Source: Stramenopiles sp. TOSAG23-6 (lineage: Eukaryota > Sar). Taken from it: a stretch of 19,788 nucleotides of DNA. Of the stretch, positions 1 through 10,000 are shown one piece after another. Each line of letters opens with the position of its first letter. Within the stretch, counting starts at the first letter, position 1. The notes below the pieces were generated by a model. The model was not told the origin of the DNA, made no database searches, and saw only the letters and a list, made by a program, of their open reading frames with translations. The translations under genes were made by a program, and so were the position numbers. The stretch is taken from assembly GCA_900128565.1 (NCBI GenBank), contig LT636046.1, positions 1 through 19,788 of the forward strand. The letters run 5' to 3'.

Positions 1-40
<40 letters not shown>
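1..40. repeat. Poly(A) tract at the window edge
   Basis: Forty consecutive A residues open the window, and the tract may extend further left. Together with the T40 tract at 266-305 it flanks a single exon in inverted orientation. This could be a genuine homopolymer, a retrotransposition relic or an assembly boundary; the sequence alone does not decide. Confidence 0.9.
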
Positions 41-42
<2 letters not shown>

Positions 43-52
43 CACTACACAG

Positions 53-247
53 GCTATGGAACATTATAATAAAACTGGTCATCCTATTGTACTCAATTGT
101 AATCAAAAATGGTGTCATTGTTATTCTTGCGATGATTGGGTGATGAATGACAACTCACGTGCTGAGTTGTTTATTATTCGAAATACTTTAAATGCTGTTC
201 AAAATCAGAAATTTTTGGCGTCTCGAACCCGATCTGGAAAAGTTCAC
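53..247 (+). CDS. Ubiquitin hydrolase zinc finger (USP44/49-like), partial exon
   Basis: I read this as a 65-codon exon. It encodes the C-terminal half of a UBP-type zinc finger, the domain that binds the free C terminus of ubiquitin in deubiquitinases. Visible landmarks are the H-Y...T-G-H-P-x-x-L core, the paired metal ligands in WCHCYSC, the D-D-W-V-x-N-D motif, and a following helix with the USP44/49-like pattern L-x-x-x-R-x-T-L-x-A-V. It ends near R-T-R-S-G-K. A plausible 3' splice site, ACAG, ends at 52, and GTATAT begins at 248 at a codon boundary. The reading frame is open from 41 and closes with TAA at 263-265 if unspliced. No catalytic USP domain follows; the next coding sequence is APC2. 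It is therefore an isolated fragment, from a USP gene broken by an assembly join, a displaced exon, or part of a chimeric gene. The domain call is good; the exon ends are inferred. Confidence 0.7.
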
Positions 248-263
248 GTATATTTGATTTCCT

Positions 264-311
<48 letters not shown>

Positions 312-386
312 AAATTTTAATTTTTTTTTTCGTAGGAAATTTTGTACCTAACGATTTTTTTTTTGAAATATTTTTCCAAAAAACAT
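248..386 (+). repeat. Introner-like element, copy A (probable intron)
   Basis: The right part, about 328-386, is a close match to the intron copies in the F5/8C gene. It has TTTCGTAGGAAA (one substitution from the palindrome), an 8-nt gap, CTAAC at 348-352, a T tract, GAAATATTTTTCC, and an end at ACAT immediately before the APC2 codon GTT at 387. The left boundary is uncertain. GTATAT at 248 would keep phase 0 on both sides, but would fuse a USP zinc finger to APC2. A GT-AG alternative, 248-335 ending CGTAG, is also in frame and would add 17 residues to the APC2 exon. The extra length relative to 90 nt is mostly the T tract. Confidence 0.6.
266..305. repeat. Poly(T) tract, 40 nt
   Basis: Forty consecutive T residues lie within the putative intron between the zinc-finger exon and the first APC2 exon in view. 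They are followed by more A/T-only sequence to 330. It is the reverse complement of the A40 tract at the window start. It is a likely site of assembly uncertainty. Confidence 0.9.
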
Positions 387-1925
387 GTTGGTTGTATTGT
401 GGGTTCGTTAACTGATGATATTGATCGCGGTGAATTATATGAGGAGCTTCGAAGAACAGCGACAGAGCGTATGTTTTCATCATTATATTTCAAAATCATT
501 TGTTTTTTCGTACGATATTTCATAGTTAATACTTTTTTTTTTTGAGTGTTCGTGTACGTGTTTAATATAATGTCAAATGTATTTATGTTCATGGAAATTT
601 CATACCTAACATCTTTTGTAGTACAAATTATATTTTTTCAAAATACATGTGGACTCATTGAACATAATGAAGAAAGTGATGATGAAGGTGAAAAACCTGG
701 TGACTTTTGGGTTCCTGCCCCGATAGATGCCGATACTCATCATAATGATCATAATGGTACTTCAGATGAAACAGTCGGCGATGATGACGTCATATCGATC
801 TTAGTTAATATATACGGTTCCCGTGAAATATTCGTAAATGAATATCGATTAATGCTTGCTGATCGCTTGTTAGGTAAAGTTAATTTTGAAACCGATGCAG
901 AGACTTTAACTCTCGAATTACTTAAAATGCGATTTGGTGAAGATAGTCTTTTAAATTGTGAAATTATGTTGAAAGATATTGCTGATTCTAAAAGAGTGAA
1001 TAAAGGTTTGCATAAAATTGATAAAAATGCTGATAGGTGTAATAATGGCCAGAATAATAATTCATCATCTCAACAGCAAAATGTTGATAATGGAAATAAT
1101 GATGAAATGATAACTAGTGTTGATTGTGAATCACAGAAAACACAAAATTCTAATAATTGTGTCGATATTCAAAATATATCTGCTACCATCATTTCTAAAC
1201 ATTTTTGGCCACCTTTACAAAGTAGTGATCATTCTTCAAACCTTATTTGGCATCCAGTATGCAGTGCAGCACTTACATCTTTCGCCACGGATTATTCTGT
1301 ACATAAAAAACCACGTAAACTTACATGGTATAAAAACTTAGGTTTGGTTGATTTAGATTTGGAATTTAATGCTGGACATAAACGTTCATTTCGTGTTACA
1401 GCAGTACAGGCCACTGTTATTGCTCATTTTGGTGAAAAATCATCAAGAACCCTATCTGAATTAGCAGAACTTACTGGTCTTACAGCACATACTGATGGTC
1501 AACAAAATGGACGAAATTTATTGAAGCGGGCTTTATCGTATTGGGTAAATCAATTTGTACTAGAAATTCAAGATCAGCATGGGGATGGTATTAATAAAAA
1601 GGTATATTCCATTGTAGAGTCGATTGTGACAGAAAGTCAAAGAACATCTGTTCCAAGTGATATTGACGTTGATGGTGGTATAAGTGCAACGGAATTAGCA
1701 GCTCAGCAACAACAGCGTGAAGAAAATGAATCGTTTTTGAAATATATCATGGGTATGCTTAATTCTCTTGATGCATTACCTATGTTTAGAATACATAATA
1801 TGCTCAAAATTTTTGTGACAACCGGATACACGAAATCAGAAGAGCAATTGCAATGTTTACTTGATTCACTTGTGGATGATGGAAAGTTGGAGTGTGTTGC
1901 TGGTATGTATAGTATCCCTAAATGA
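387..1925 (+). CDS. APC2: Anaphase-promoting complex subunit 2 (APC2), C-terminal part, two exons
   Basis: APC2 is the cullin-like subunit that, with the RING subunit APC11, forms the catalytic core of the APC/C ubiquitin ligase driving mitotic exit. Exons are 387-468 and 649-1925, giving 452 residues here. Landmarks, with residues counted from 387: C-I-V-G-S-L-T-D-D near the start; an acidic linker ending W-V-P-A-P-I-D-A-D; the strongly APC2-specific block I-x-Y-G-S-R-E-I-F-V-N-E-Y-R and L-A-D-R-L-L (about 75-100); L-K-x-R-F-G-E; F-W-P-P-L; V-Q-A-T-V-I-A-H-F (about 279); and a C-terminal winged-helix (WHB-like) segment from about 388 to the final I-P-K, the region that contacts the E2 in known APC/C. 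An N/Q/D-rich insert lies at about 150-200. The N-terminal half of APC2, several hundred residues, is missing upstream, where a USP zinc-finger fragment sits instead. The in-frame TGA at 543-545 lies in the intron. It is convergent with the malic enzyme gene, with 115 bp between stop codons. Confidence 0.9.
469..648 (+). repeat. Introner-like element, copy B (APC2 intron, head-to-tail dimer)
   Basis: This phase-1 intron begins GTATGT and ends AATACAT before GTGGA, preserving the APC2 frame (GAG CGT GGA). It is exactly 180 nt and divides into two related halves. The first, about 469-557, has GTATGTTTTCAT, TTTCAAAA and TTCGTACGA. The second, about 558-648, has GTGTTTAATA, TCAAAT, GAAATTTCATACCTAAC and TTTTTTCAAAATACAT. 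CTAAC is at 606-610. A canonical alternative using TAG at 619-621 is also in frame; it would insert about nine mostly hydrophobic residues (LQIIFFQNT) into an otherwise acidic linker. Confidence 0.7.
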
Positions 1926-2040
1926 TAGCTCTATATATTATACTTCTATGAAATGGATATCCTATTTCTTCACCCGTTTTAAAATGAAAATAAAAAATAG
2001 AAACTTTCGTACCAAAACAAAATTATTTCAATTTTTATTA
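1926..2040. other. Convergent intergenic spacer with poly(A) signals
   Basis: This 115-bp gap lies between the APC2 stop (+) and the malic enzyme stop (-). It holds AATAAA on the plus strand at 1989-1994, about 64 nt after the APC2 stop. It also holds AATAAA on the minus strand (TTTATT at 2034-2039), just after the malic enzyme stop. The two 3' untranslated regions probably overlap or nearly do. I see no gene here. Confidence 0.6.
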
Positions 2041-3933
2041 TTAAAGTTTCACATTATATACATTATCAGTTATAGGTACGTACATTGGATCATACATTTT
2101 CCTCGCTAAAATTTCTCTACAATTTAAAACATCATCTGAAGACATTTTAGTAACTAAACCTTCCTTTGCAGCAGCTGTAACAGTAGCTGTGCCTACGTTT
2201 AAAGACACTTCTCGAATTCGATCTAAATCAGGAAAAACCATACCTTTATTAAGTTCATCTTCTGATACGGATTCTGCACAGGCTACCGCGCAAGAATATA
2301 CCATTTTATCCGAACATCTCTTAGCACCACTCAGAGTAGCTCCAAGACCTAAACCTGGAAAGATAAACATATTATTACATTGTGACGGTGTCATAATAGT
2401 ACCATTTTTCATTTTCACAGGATCAAAAGGAGAACCAGATGCAAATATACAAGATCCTTTTGTCCAATTGTAGGCATCAGCGGCAGAACATTCTGCTTTT
2501 GATGTTGGATTTGAAAGTGGGAATATTATCGGCCTTTCGGTATTATGATGCATTGTTTTGATGATAGATTTATCAAATAGACCCCCTTGTGCACTTAATC
2601 CAAGTAATATAGATGGCTTGTGTTCTTTCATAGCGTCGCTGAGCGACATTCCTGCTAAATTGTCAGATCTAGCAAAACGGCTTTGTGCCAAACTTAGATG
2701 TTTGCTATCTTTTGAAAGGACACCATTCACATCACATACTACAAATTGTTCTACTGCTTCGTGTTCTTTGAGACCTTGCTGTTTCATTGCATTCATCAAA
2801 GCTTCGGCTACACCAATACCAGCACTACCTGCACCAGCAATGAGAATTCGTTGATCTTTCAAAGAAGTTACAGAACGACCAGTACATCTTAATGCTGACA
2901 TTATACCAGCAATCGCCACTGCACCTGTTCCTTGAATATCATCATTAAACACAAGTCTTTCACTCCTGTAGCGATCGAGTATTATTTGAGCTTTATCACT
3001 ACTAAAATCTTCAAACTGAAGAAAGGCATTCGGGTATCGATTAAAAACAGCACTGACAAACTCATCAAGAAGTTCATAATACTCATCACCCGTAACACGC
3101 GTGTGCTTCAATCCTAAATAAAAAGGGTCTTGAAGAAGTTCCTCGTTGTTTGTACCAAAATCAAGTTGTACTGGCAAAACTCTGTGAGGAGCAATACCAC
3201 CAGCAGCACAATATAGTGCTAATTTTCCTACAGGAATTGCCATACCGTTAGCACCTAAGTCACCGAGACCTAAAATTCTACTTCCATCAGTTACAACCAC
3301 AACTTGTACGTCTTTTGAAGGCCAGTTGTGCATCATTGACGCCATGTTCATCCTGTCAAGAGTACAGAAATACATGCCTCGAGGACGTCGGAATTGAATG
3401 CCGAAATTTTGGCAAGCCTCACCGACTGTTGGAGTGTAAACAATTGGAGCTAATTCCTTAATATTATCTACCAACACACGATGATAAAGAGTCTCATTTC
3501 GATCGTGGATTTCATTCAAAAATATATGCTTTCGAAGTGGAGTCTCCTCGTCTTTTAGAACCTCCGAAATACGTTTAACTTGAGCCTTCATCGTAAAACG
3601 CCGAGGAGGAAGCAAACCACGAAGACCAAGACGATCACGTTCTCCATGGCGGAACGCGGTTCCTTTGTTATATAAAGGATCGGTGAGTATTTCACGACCT
3701 TCCTTTTTAGCAATTAACGTTTTGCGCAACTCGTATCGGACGTGAGGGCCAGGGCCAGACACTTCCTTTGTATACTGGATATCCTCATTATCTCCTTTAG
3801 CTTCATTTTTTTTTAAGTGGAGGTCTAAGTCAAAAAAATCACCTTGATGCGGCGGAGGGATAATGCTTACGCAACGAATACCATTTACACGACATAGCAA
3901 TGGTATTTTATGAATGGTACCAAAGCGATACAT
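2041..3933 (-). CDS. Malic enzyme, probably mitochondrial
   Basis: This enzyme oxidatively decarboxylates malate to pyruvate, producing CO2 and NAD(P)H. It is 630 residues, intact, intronless and ATG-started. The family motifs occur in order: G-T-A-F near residue 91; L-G-L-R-G-L-L-P-P about 102-110; Y-T-P-T-V-G-E-A with the probable catalytic Tyr166; the signature V-V-T-D-G-S-R-I-L-G-L-G-D-L-G about 213-227, then G-K-L-A-L-Y with the probable catalytic Lys237; F-E-D-F (E308/D309) and N-D-D-I-Q-G-T-G (D331/D332), the expected divalent-metal ligands; and the Rossmann loop G-A-G-S-A-G-I-G about 366-373. The Arg-containing, acid-poor first 30 residues look like a mitochondrial targeting peptide (inference). 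The protein is longer than the usual 550-590-residue eukaryotic cytosolic form, mainly at the N terminus. NAD versus NADP preference is not resolved by eye. It lies 158 bp downstream of the dynein gene on the same strand. Confidence 0.95.
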   Translation of the reverse strand: MYRFGTIHKIPLLCRVNGIRCVSIIPPPHQGDFFDLDLHLKKNEAKGDNEDIQYTKEVSGPGPHVRYELRKTLIAKKEGREILTDPLYNKGTAFRHGERDRLGLRGLLPPRRFTMKAQVKRISEVLKDEETPLRKHIFLNEIHDRNETLYHRVLVDNIKELAPIVYTPTVGEACQNFGIQFRRPRGMYFCTLDRMNMASMMHNWPSKDVQVVVVTDGSRILGLGDLGANGMAIPVGKLALYCAAGGIAPHRVLPVQLDFGTNNEELLQDPFYLGLKHTRVTGDEYYELLDEFVSAVFNRYPNAFLQFEDFSSDKAQIILDRYRSERLVFNDDIQGTGAVAIAGIMSALRCTGRSVTSLKDQRILIAGAGSAGIGVAEALMNAMKQQGLKEHEAVEQFVVCDVNGVLSKDSKHLSLAQSRFARSDNLAGMSLSDAMKEHKPSILLGLSAQGGLFDKSIIKTMHHNTERPIIFPLSNPTSKAECSAADAYNWTKGSCIFASGSPFDPVKMKNGTIMTPSQCNNMFIFPGLGLGATLSGAKRCSDKMVYSCAVACAESVSEDELNKGMVFPDLDRIREVSLNVGTATVTAAAKEGLVTKMSSDDVLNCREILARKMYDPMYVPITDNVYNVKL

Positions 3934-4091
3934 TTTACAACTTTCTAATACAGGTAGTTACGCAAAAGAACACCGAGAAGGCGCGTGTTTCTGTTGTTCC
4001 GGGGCAAAAAATATCAGATTCGAAAATGAAAATCGGATGGAATTCGTGTAAAATCAAAGTAAAAAACAAATATAGCAAGTAATTCAATTTT
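3934..4091. promoter_or_regulatory. Spacer between dynein 3' end and malic enzyme start
   Basis: This 158-bp gap must hold the 3' end of the dynein transcript and the promoter of the malic enzyme, both read on the minus strand. No AATAAA is visible on the minus strand close to the dynein stop and no clear TATA box is seen. The middle, about 3975-4005, is noticeably richer in G and C than its surroundings. A 62-codon minus-strand frame spans it but overlaps the dynein end and has no support. Confidence 0.4.
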
Positions 4092-7000
4092 TTAATCATC
4101 AAGCATACAAAGCAATGCAACACCTCTTCTTACCCAGTGACTTTGCGGTACTTCAGACGGAATATCTAATGGTACAACAAAATTTGTACTGTGACCTGTA
4201 GTACTTAGTGTCCCTGCACGCACGGATGTTTTATATACAGGACACCTATATGCTTGGATTGTGATTCTCTCATATTCAGTAAAGGTTGTGGGAATCAGTT
4301 GTATTGCAGGCATTTCAAAAAATAACTCGGCCTTTTTACTTTCGGTCATGTTCATTGTTGTTATGTCAAAACGAGCTCCCTGCATATATAATCCATGGAT
4401 ATAAACACCTATATTTTTCATCTCTGGTGTAATATCCTTATATGATATATTGCTGACATCTGTACGAAATGTTAAAGTATCAACTGCTATTTTTGTTTTT
4501 CTCGAATGTGTTTGCAACACTGCAGTCATAAATCCCTGAGGAAAGTAAAAACCTGATAACCAGAACGATGCAGGTGGTCCATTTTCCAGCCACAACTTTG
4601 TGAACTTTAAACGTTCAAAAAAGTCTTTAATCCATGATTCTAATGGTTTTAACGATGGATATGCAGCTTCTTCCCATGATACTGGAACTTTTTGAAATAA
4701 AAAACATTGAAACATTTTCTCCAATTCTCCACTCATTACTACTAATCCTTTGATTGCTTTTTTTAAAAGAATCAACGATTTGTTAACAACAAGAATTAAA
4801 TCATTAAACCTTGATACCTCTTGCAATAAAAACACACCCATTGAGTTCATCGATCCATCTTCTATGACTGCTACAGTATCAGCATTTGCGTTTCGAATAT
4901 CGAAAGGCTCAGGTAAACGATTCAATACATCATCTGCAATACCAATCACTGTAGCTTGAACTGAGTCATTTGAACCACCTCCACCTGATCCACCACCTTC
5001 CATGATTACTAATGTTTTAGTAATGCCACGGGTCTCCTTATGTTGAAATGTAATCGCTGCATTTTGATGTAACCCATAAGCTTCTGGCAATTCCATTTGT
5101 GGTAAATTTTCTATATAATTCCGCGTGTCTTGTAAAGTACCTATAGGTGGAGAGAAATAATGCCCACTATCACTAAACTTGTAACTATCATTCATAACAT
5201 CTGGACAATAATAGCGACTCAATATATTTACATTGGCACGTTTATCCCAATCATCTGTAATACGTCCACCAATTGTCACAACGCCTACACAAACATTCAA
5301 TGTTTCATAAGGTATCTTTTCTTGTTCTTCAAGATATCTTTTTAACTGCATTACAGCTGTCTTGAAGTCTGAATTCATCCAGCCATAAGGAATATTCCAA
5401 CCAATTGCACCGAATTTTCTTCGTTCTAAACAGATTGCATTGTAAAATGCTGTCGCAAATAATAACTTTTTCCAGGATTTGATTTTTGTGCATCCTTCGA
5501 ATTCATCTTCCGTCATATCTAAAAACACTCTTCTCAAATTCATGCGAAGTCCCTTCGGGGGTTCATTTGTAATTTTAACGCCGTTCTGTAAAACAGGAAC
5601 CGGGAAATCTGGTGTTGGACTGGATGTTAACCATAATCGATAATCTTCATGGCAATCTTCTGATGCAGCATACCCTTCTAGTAATTCAGCTAAACGAGGT
5701 AACCATGACACGGATAAATGACAATTTTGTAGGCATACCCAATTACCTGCATCTCTGCCACTCTCCATTAAACTTTCAGCAATTGGACCTTGACCTTGTC
5801 CCAATGAAACGATCTTTAAATTATCGGGGCCATCTTTACCTTTCGATTTTGCTAAATTCAATAAAACATCCATTACATCAGCACCTCTGCTTAAAATAAA
5901 TATTAATGGCATTTTACAATCACTTGAATCATAAGCAATGTCTAAATTGAATGGGGGACTAGTACGAAATTCTTTACCTAAAGTCACTCCAACAAATTCC
6001 ATCATTGCAAAAACAAGTTTTTCAGGTCTCAAAGTTCGTAAAATAATAATTTTTTGAAATCGTGAAAACTTCTCATTCCAAGGAGAGCACAAGTCAATCT
6101 CATGAGGATTTTCAATTTCCGTCACATATTTGTTCCAAAATTCAGCAGTTTCATTTTCACCAATTAATGACCTCGCAAAGGAGTCATCATCATCAATTTG
6201 ACCATCACCATTTGCATCAAAGGCAGGAATTGTAGCACCCAATCGGACCATTTCTGTCCACATTTTATGGGTCAACCACTTAGGCCCCTTCTCTGGAAAT
6301 GGGTTTGCTTCTTCTGCAGGTTGATTTGCTGGAGCACCAACCAATAAAGCTTTCCATTCTTCATCCGAAATTTCGCCAAGCTGTTGAGCAATTCGGACAG
6401 CCATAACAAATGCGTATGTTAACTTATCCTTTTCAAATAGTCCTTGGCACACACCTACATACATCGACCAGGTAATGTCCTTTATGAGTATACTTAAACG
6501 TTCTTCCAATATTTCACTCGGCTCACTTTCTCTGATTCGTTTGTTATACAATGCTTTGAAGTATTGTAGAGAATATTGGTACATAGGGTCCACTGTAGCC
6601 AAAGAAGCAATTACAAAGTACAACACACTACCACGAGTGGCTACATTTCTGTATGTCTCACGAGTCAAACTAATCTCCTCCTGTGTCTTTTCAGCGCTAG
6701 CTAAAGTCTTATTAATTTTATCTGAAGTAATCTTACTTGATCTCAATGAGTCTATTAAAATTTGATCGTCCAAAATATTTCCTTTGGATTCACTCAAAAG
6801 CTTTAAAATTTTATCCTCAATGTTTTGTAAATCAGCTTTACAGGCTGATATCGCAAGCACCAATTCATCCTTTTTCTCTTCCAAATCAGGGCGCTCATTA
6901 CGTACAACATCAACTAACAATTGGTCTTCCAAACCTATTGGTGTTACTGTAAAGTTAATAATTGTGACTTTTATGCAAATCTCTGGCATGTAATGGGGAT

Positions 7001-10000
7001 TGGCTAATTTTGTTGTAATAAAAAATCGAAATTCCGGAGAATATGGAATGTCACTGTCACCTAATCTCAATAATATTTGTCCACCCTTTTTAAAAGTTTG
7101 TTTTAATAGTACGGGCTCTAAACCTGGATCCAGCTCTTCTTCTACATTTTCCAATAACACCGGACTGCCGTATCTGATACCATTTTCTAGTGTCCGAAGG
7201 AAATTTGCTTCTGACAATTTAATAACCTTTAGATCATTTTTAAACATTCTTTTCACCCATATATTAGCTTGTGCTTGTGGGTCTATCATTAAAGGCCATC
7301 GGCGACCTTGCGTAACAAATAAGCCATTCATTATTGAGAAATTATCAGCTGGTAAACCCATAATACCCCATTGTCTTACTTCCACTGGATCAGCGAGAAT
7401 ACGAATCAAGTCAAAATTTGGGTCTACGGGTATGCCAATATCTTTTGCCGCATTTACCCATTCACTAACCATTTGTTTACGAAATGCCAGAGTAAATGGG
7501 CCGATATAAGCGATACAACCAGCAGATATCATCATATTACCAATAAGATTCTTCAAATCTTTTTCAAGTATTTTCAATTTCTCCCCCCATCGGCCTTTCT
7601 CCCCCCCAAGCCCTCCAGTTAACTCGACAGCGCGTCCAAGTCTCGCCTTTGTGAGCTCACTATCCTTTTGTAATTGTGCTTTCTTTGCTAAACTACTCTC
7701 AAACATACTTTGAAGTTCTTTCAACTTGTCCATAACATCTTTTAGAGATGCTTGCTTTGCCCTCAACTCATTCATGACTACTTCTAATTCTTCCTCTGCT
7801 TTTTTTAGTGCTTCGCGCTTTGGGCCTATTTGTTTCGCAACTCTATCATATGTATGCATAGCAAGCACCCACATACATAAACATGCTGCTGCTTTCGATG
7901 TATTCGAAACATCCTTTGCAGTAAAATCTTCCCTATTAATATATTTATTCAGCTTTTTAATCGTTTTTTTTTTGATGTTATCTTTGTCATAATTTTTTAA
8001 CTGTTGTAAGAAGTCCATTTGGCCTAGTAACTTTTTACCTTCACTCCACTCAGGTTTCTTTCCCATCAAAACACACACAGCTTCCAATGTTACGCCAACA
8101 AGCATCGGTGGATTAGCAAACGATTTCACTTCTTGTAAAGACTTTTTATCTAAAGCATCTAAGGATTTAATAGCTTCATAATATGCTGGCAATGCTTCAT
8201 CTAAATCTGCCTGAACACCATCTTTCAATGTTTTTACTTTTGCAGCTTCTTTTGCTGCTGCAGCTTCCTCAATTTCACATTTAGCTTTCTTTTCAGCAGC
8301 AACAACTTGATCTTTCTTCAGCTGTACTAACAGTTCATTTGTATCTTTTTCAGCTTTGGCTAATTTTGGTTGTAAAATTTTCAACTCCTTTTGTAATTCA
8401 CTAACAATTCCTTCTGCATATTCAATTTTATTGAGGCCTAATTGATATCTAGAAACAGCATTTGTTACTTTCTCACTAGCCTCACCTAGTTTTGTAGTAT
8501 ACAGAGAAATCAATTCTAAATATGATGTGGGAGTTGTATAATTATACCTTCCCTCCTCAGCCAAATACTTTCCTGTATTTGTTTCTACACTACGATGAAT
8601 TTTTACAGCCATACGACACAATGATTCTACAACATTATTTATATTTAACTCATTGCCCTTTTTCTGCAAGAAAAAATTTGCTACACTGAACAGTGCATCA
8701 GCTGGCCAGGCACTGAACCAATCAATAGTACAACAGTTGACAAGCGAAGGAAACATACGACATCGCGTGCGAAAGGATGAACCAATCGGCGACGCACAAA
8801 AGACTATATGCAAATTTTCACGAACACAGTTTACAAAATGTGCCATTTTTGCATCGGTAGTAGTCGCTTCAATATCTTGATCTTTGCACATTTTTTCTAC
8901 CTTTGTAAGTATCATTTCAATTTCATCCAATTCGAATATATTAGGTACTTCACCACTATTTAGTATATTATTTACATCTTCAAGACAACTTTCCATTACA
9001 ACCTGTGTATCTGAATACAAAAATACTACTTGTTTATTATCTGCACCGGCTGTCATGAGCAACGTTTTTATATCTTCTCGCCATTCAGTAAAGCCGTATC
9101 CGCGAGTGATTTCTATACTTATACATTTATATTGTGCTACAAATGTTGCTAATCTCGTAAGTGATTTACGCCCACTTCCACCAACACCTACCAGTAACGC
9201 ATTTCCTCTAGGCTGACGAAGTATTCTGCTAATTCTAGCTAAATGCAAGATTGCATCTTCAAAAAATACTAATGACATGGTTGTTGGAAATGTAATATTG
9301 TACTCCTCAAGATATTCTGTGAATAAATTACCTAACTTATCATTATTATTTTCTACTTCAACATAAGGTACAACACGCCGTTCATCATCTTGGCCAGTGC
9401 CTGCCGTTTCAAAATCTCCAAAAATTAATTTTGAAAATGCAGATATCTCCCATTCTGTGTCTGCGTACTTTAATAACATTTCACCTATTTTTTTATTGAA
9501 CCAACCACGATCATTTTCATCAACTAAACGATCACGAAAGACGCGAGATTCCTCATGACACCATAGCCTTAATAAACCTGACTCTGTTGAAAATACTTCT
9601 TTAGATGACATTAGAATTCCCTGAAATACTTTACTCAAATCACGTAAATTAAATGTATAGTGGGATTTCTGTGGGGTCGGCAATAGTGCTTCTTTTATAG
9701 ACGAATAAACCTCAACTGATGCTAAACTAATTTTTGAAGAAAATTCAACCAAAGAAGGTGAAACAATACCTAAGAAACCTTCTAATATTGCATTGACAAT
9801 GGTTACCATAGATGCTTCACTCAAATCAGTCATCCAAATTAGATTAAAGCGACGCGTCAAACGCGCAGTTACATCAGCTCGACCACCACCAGGTGGTGCA
9901 CAAGCAGATGCAAATGTACAGCCTTCAACATTCTTAAAAAATAGTTTCTTAATATCGCAAAAGCTACCATCCATAACCTGGCGTAAAAGTTCGTTTGGAG

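Noticed and set aside
317-592. Minus-strand open frame of 91 codons across the APC2 intron
   Set aside because: It is low-complexity Lys/Asn-rich, spans an intron repeat and APC2 exon in antisense, and matches nothing.
4974-5003. Synthetic Gly-Ser linker implying engineered DNA
   Set aside because: The segment sits inside an intact native dynein frame with varied Gly codons and no vector-like sequence nearby.
7000-7509. Plus-strand open frame of 169 codons
   Set aside because: It lies wholly inside and antisense to the dynein gene, with no recognisable domain. Long antisense frames are expected opposite a 12.5-kb coding region.
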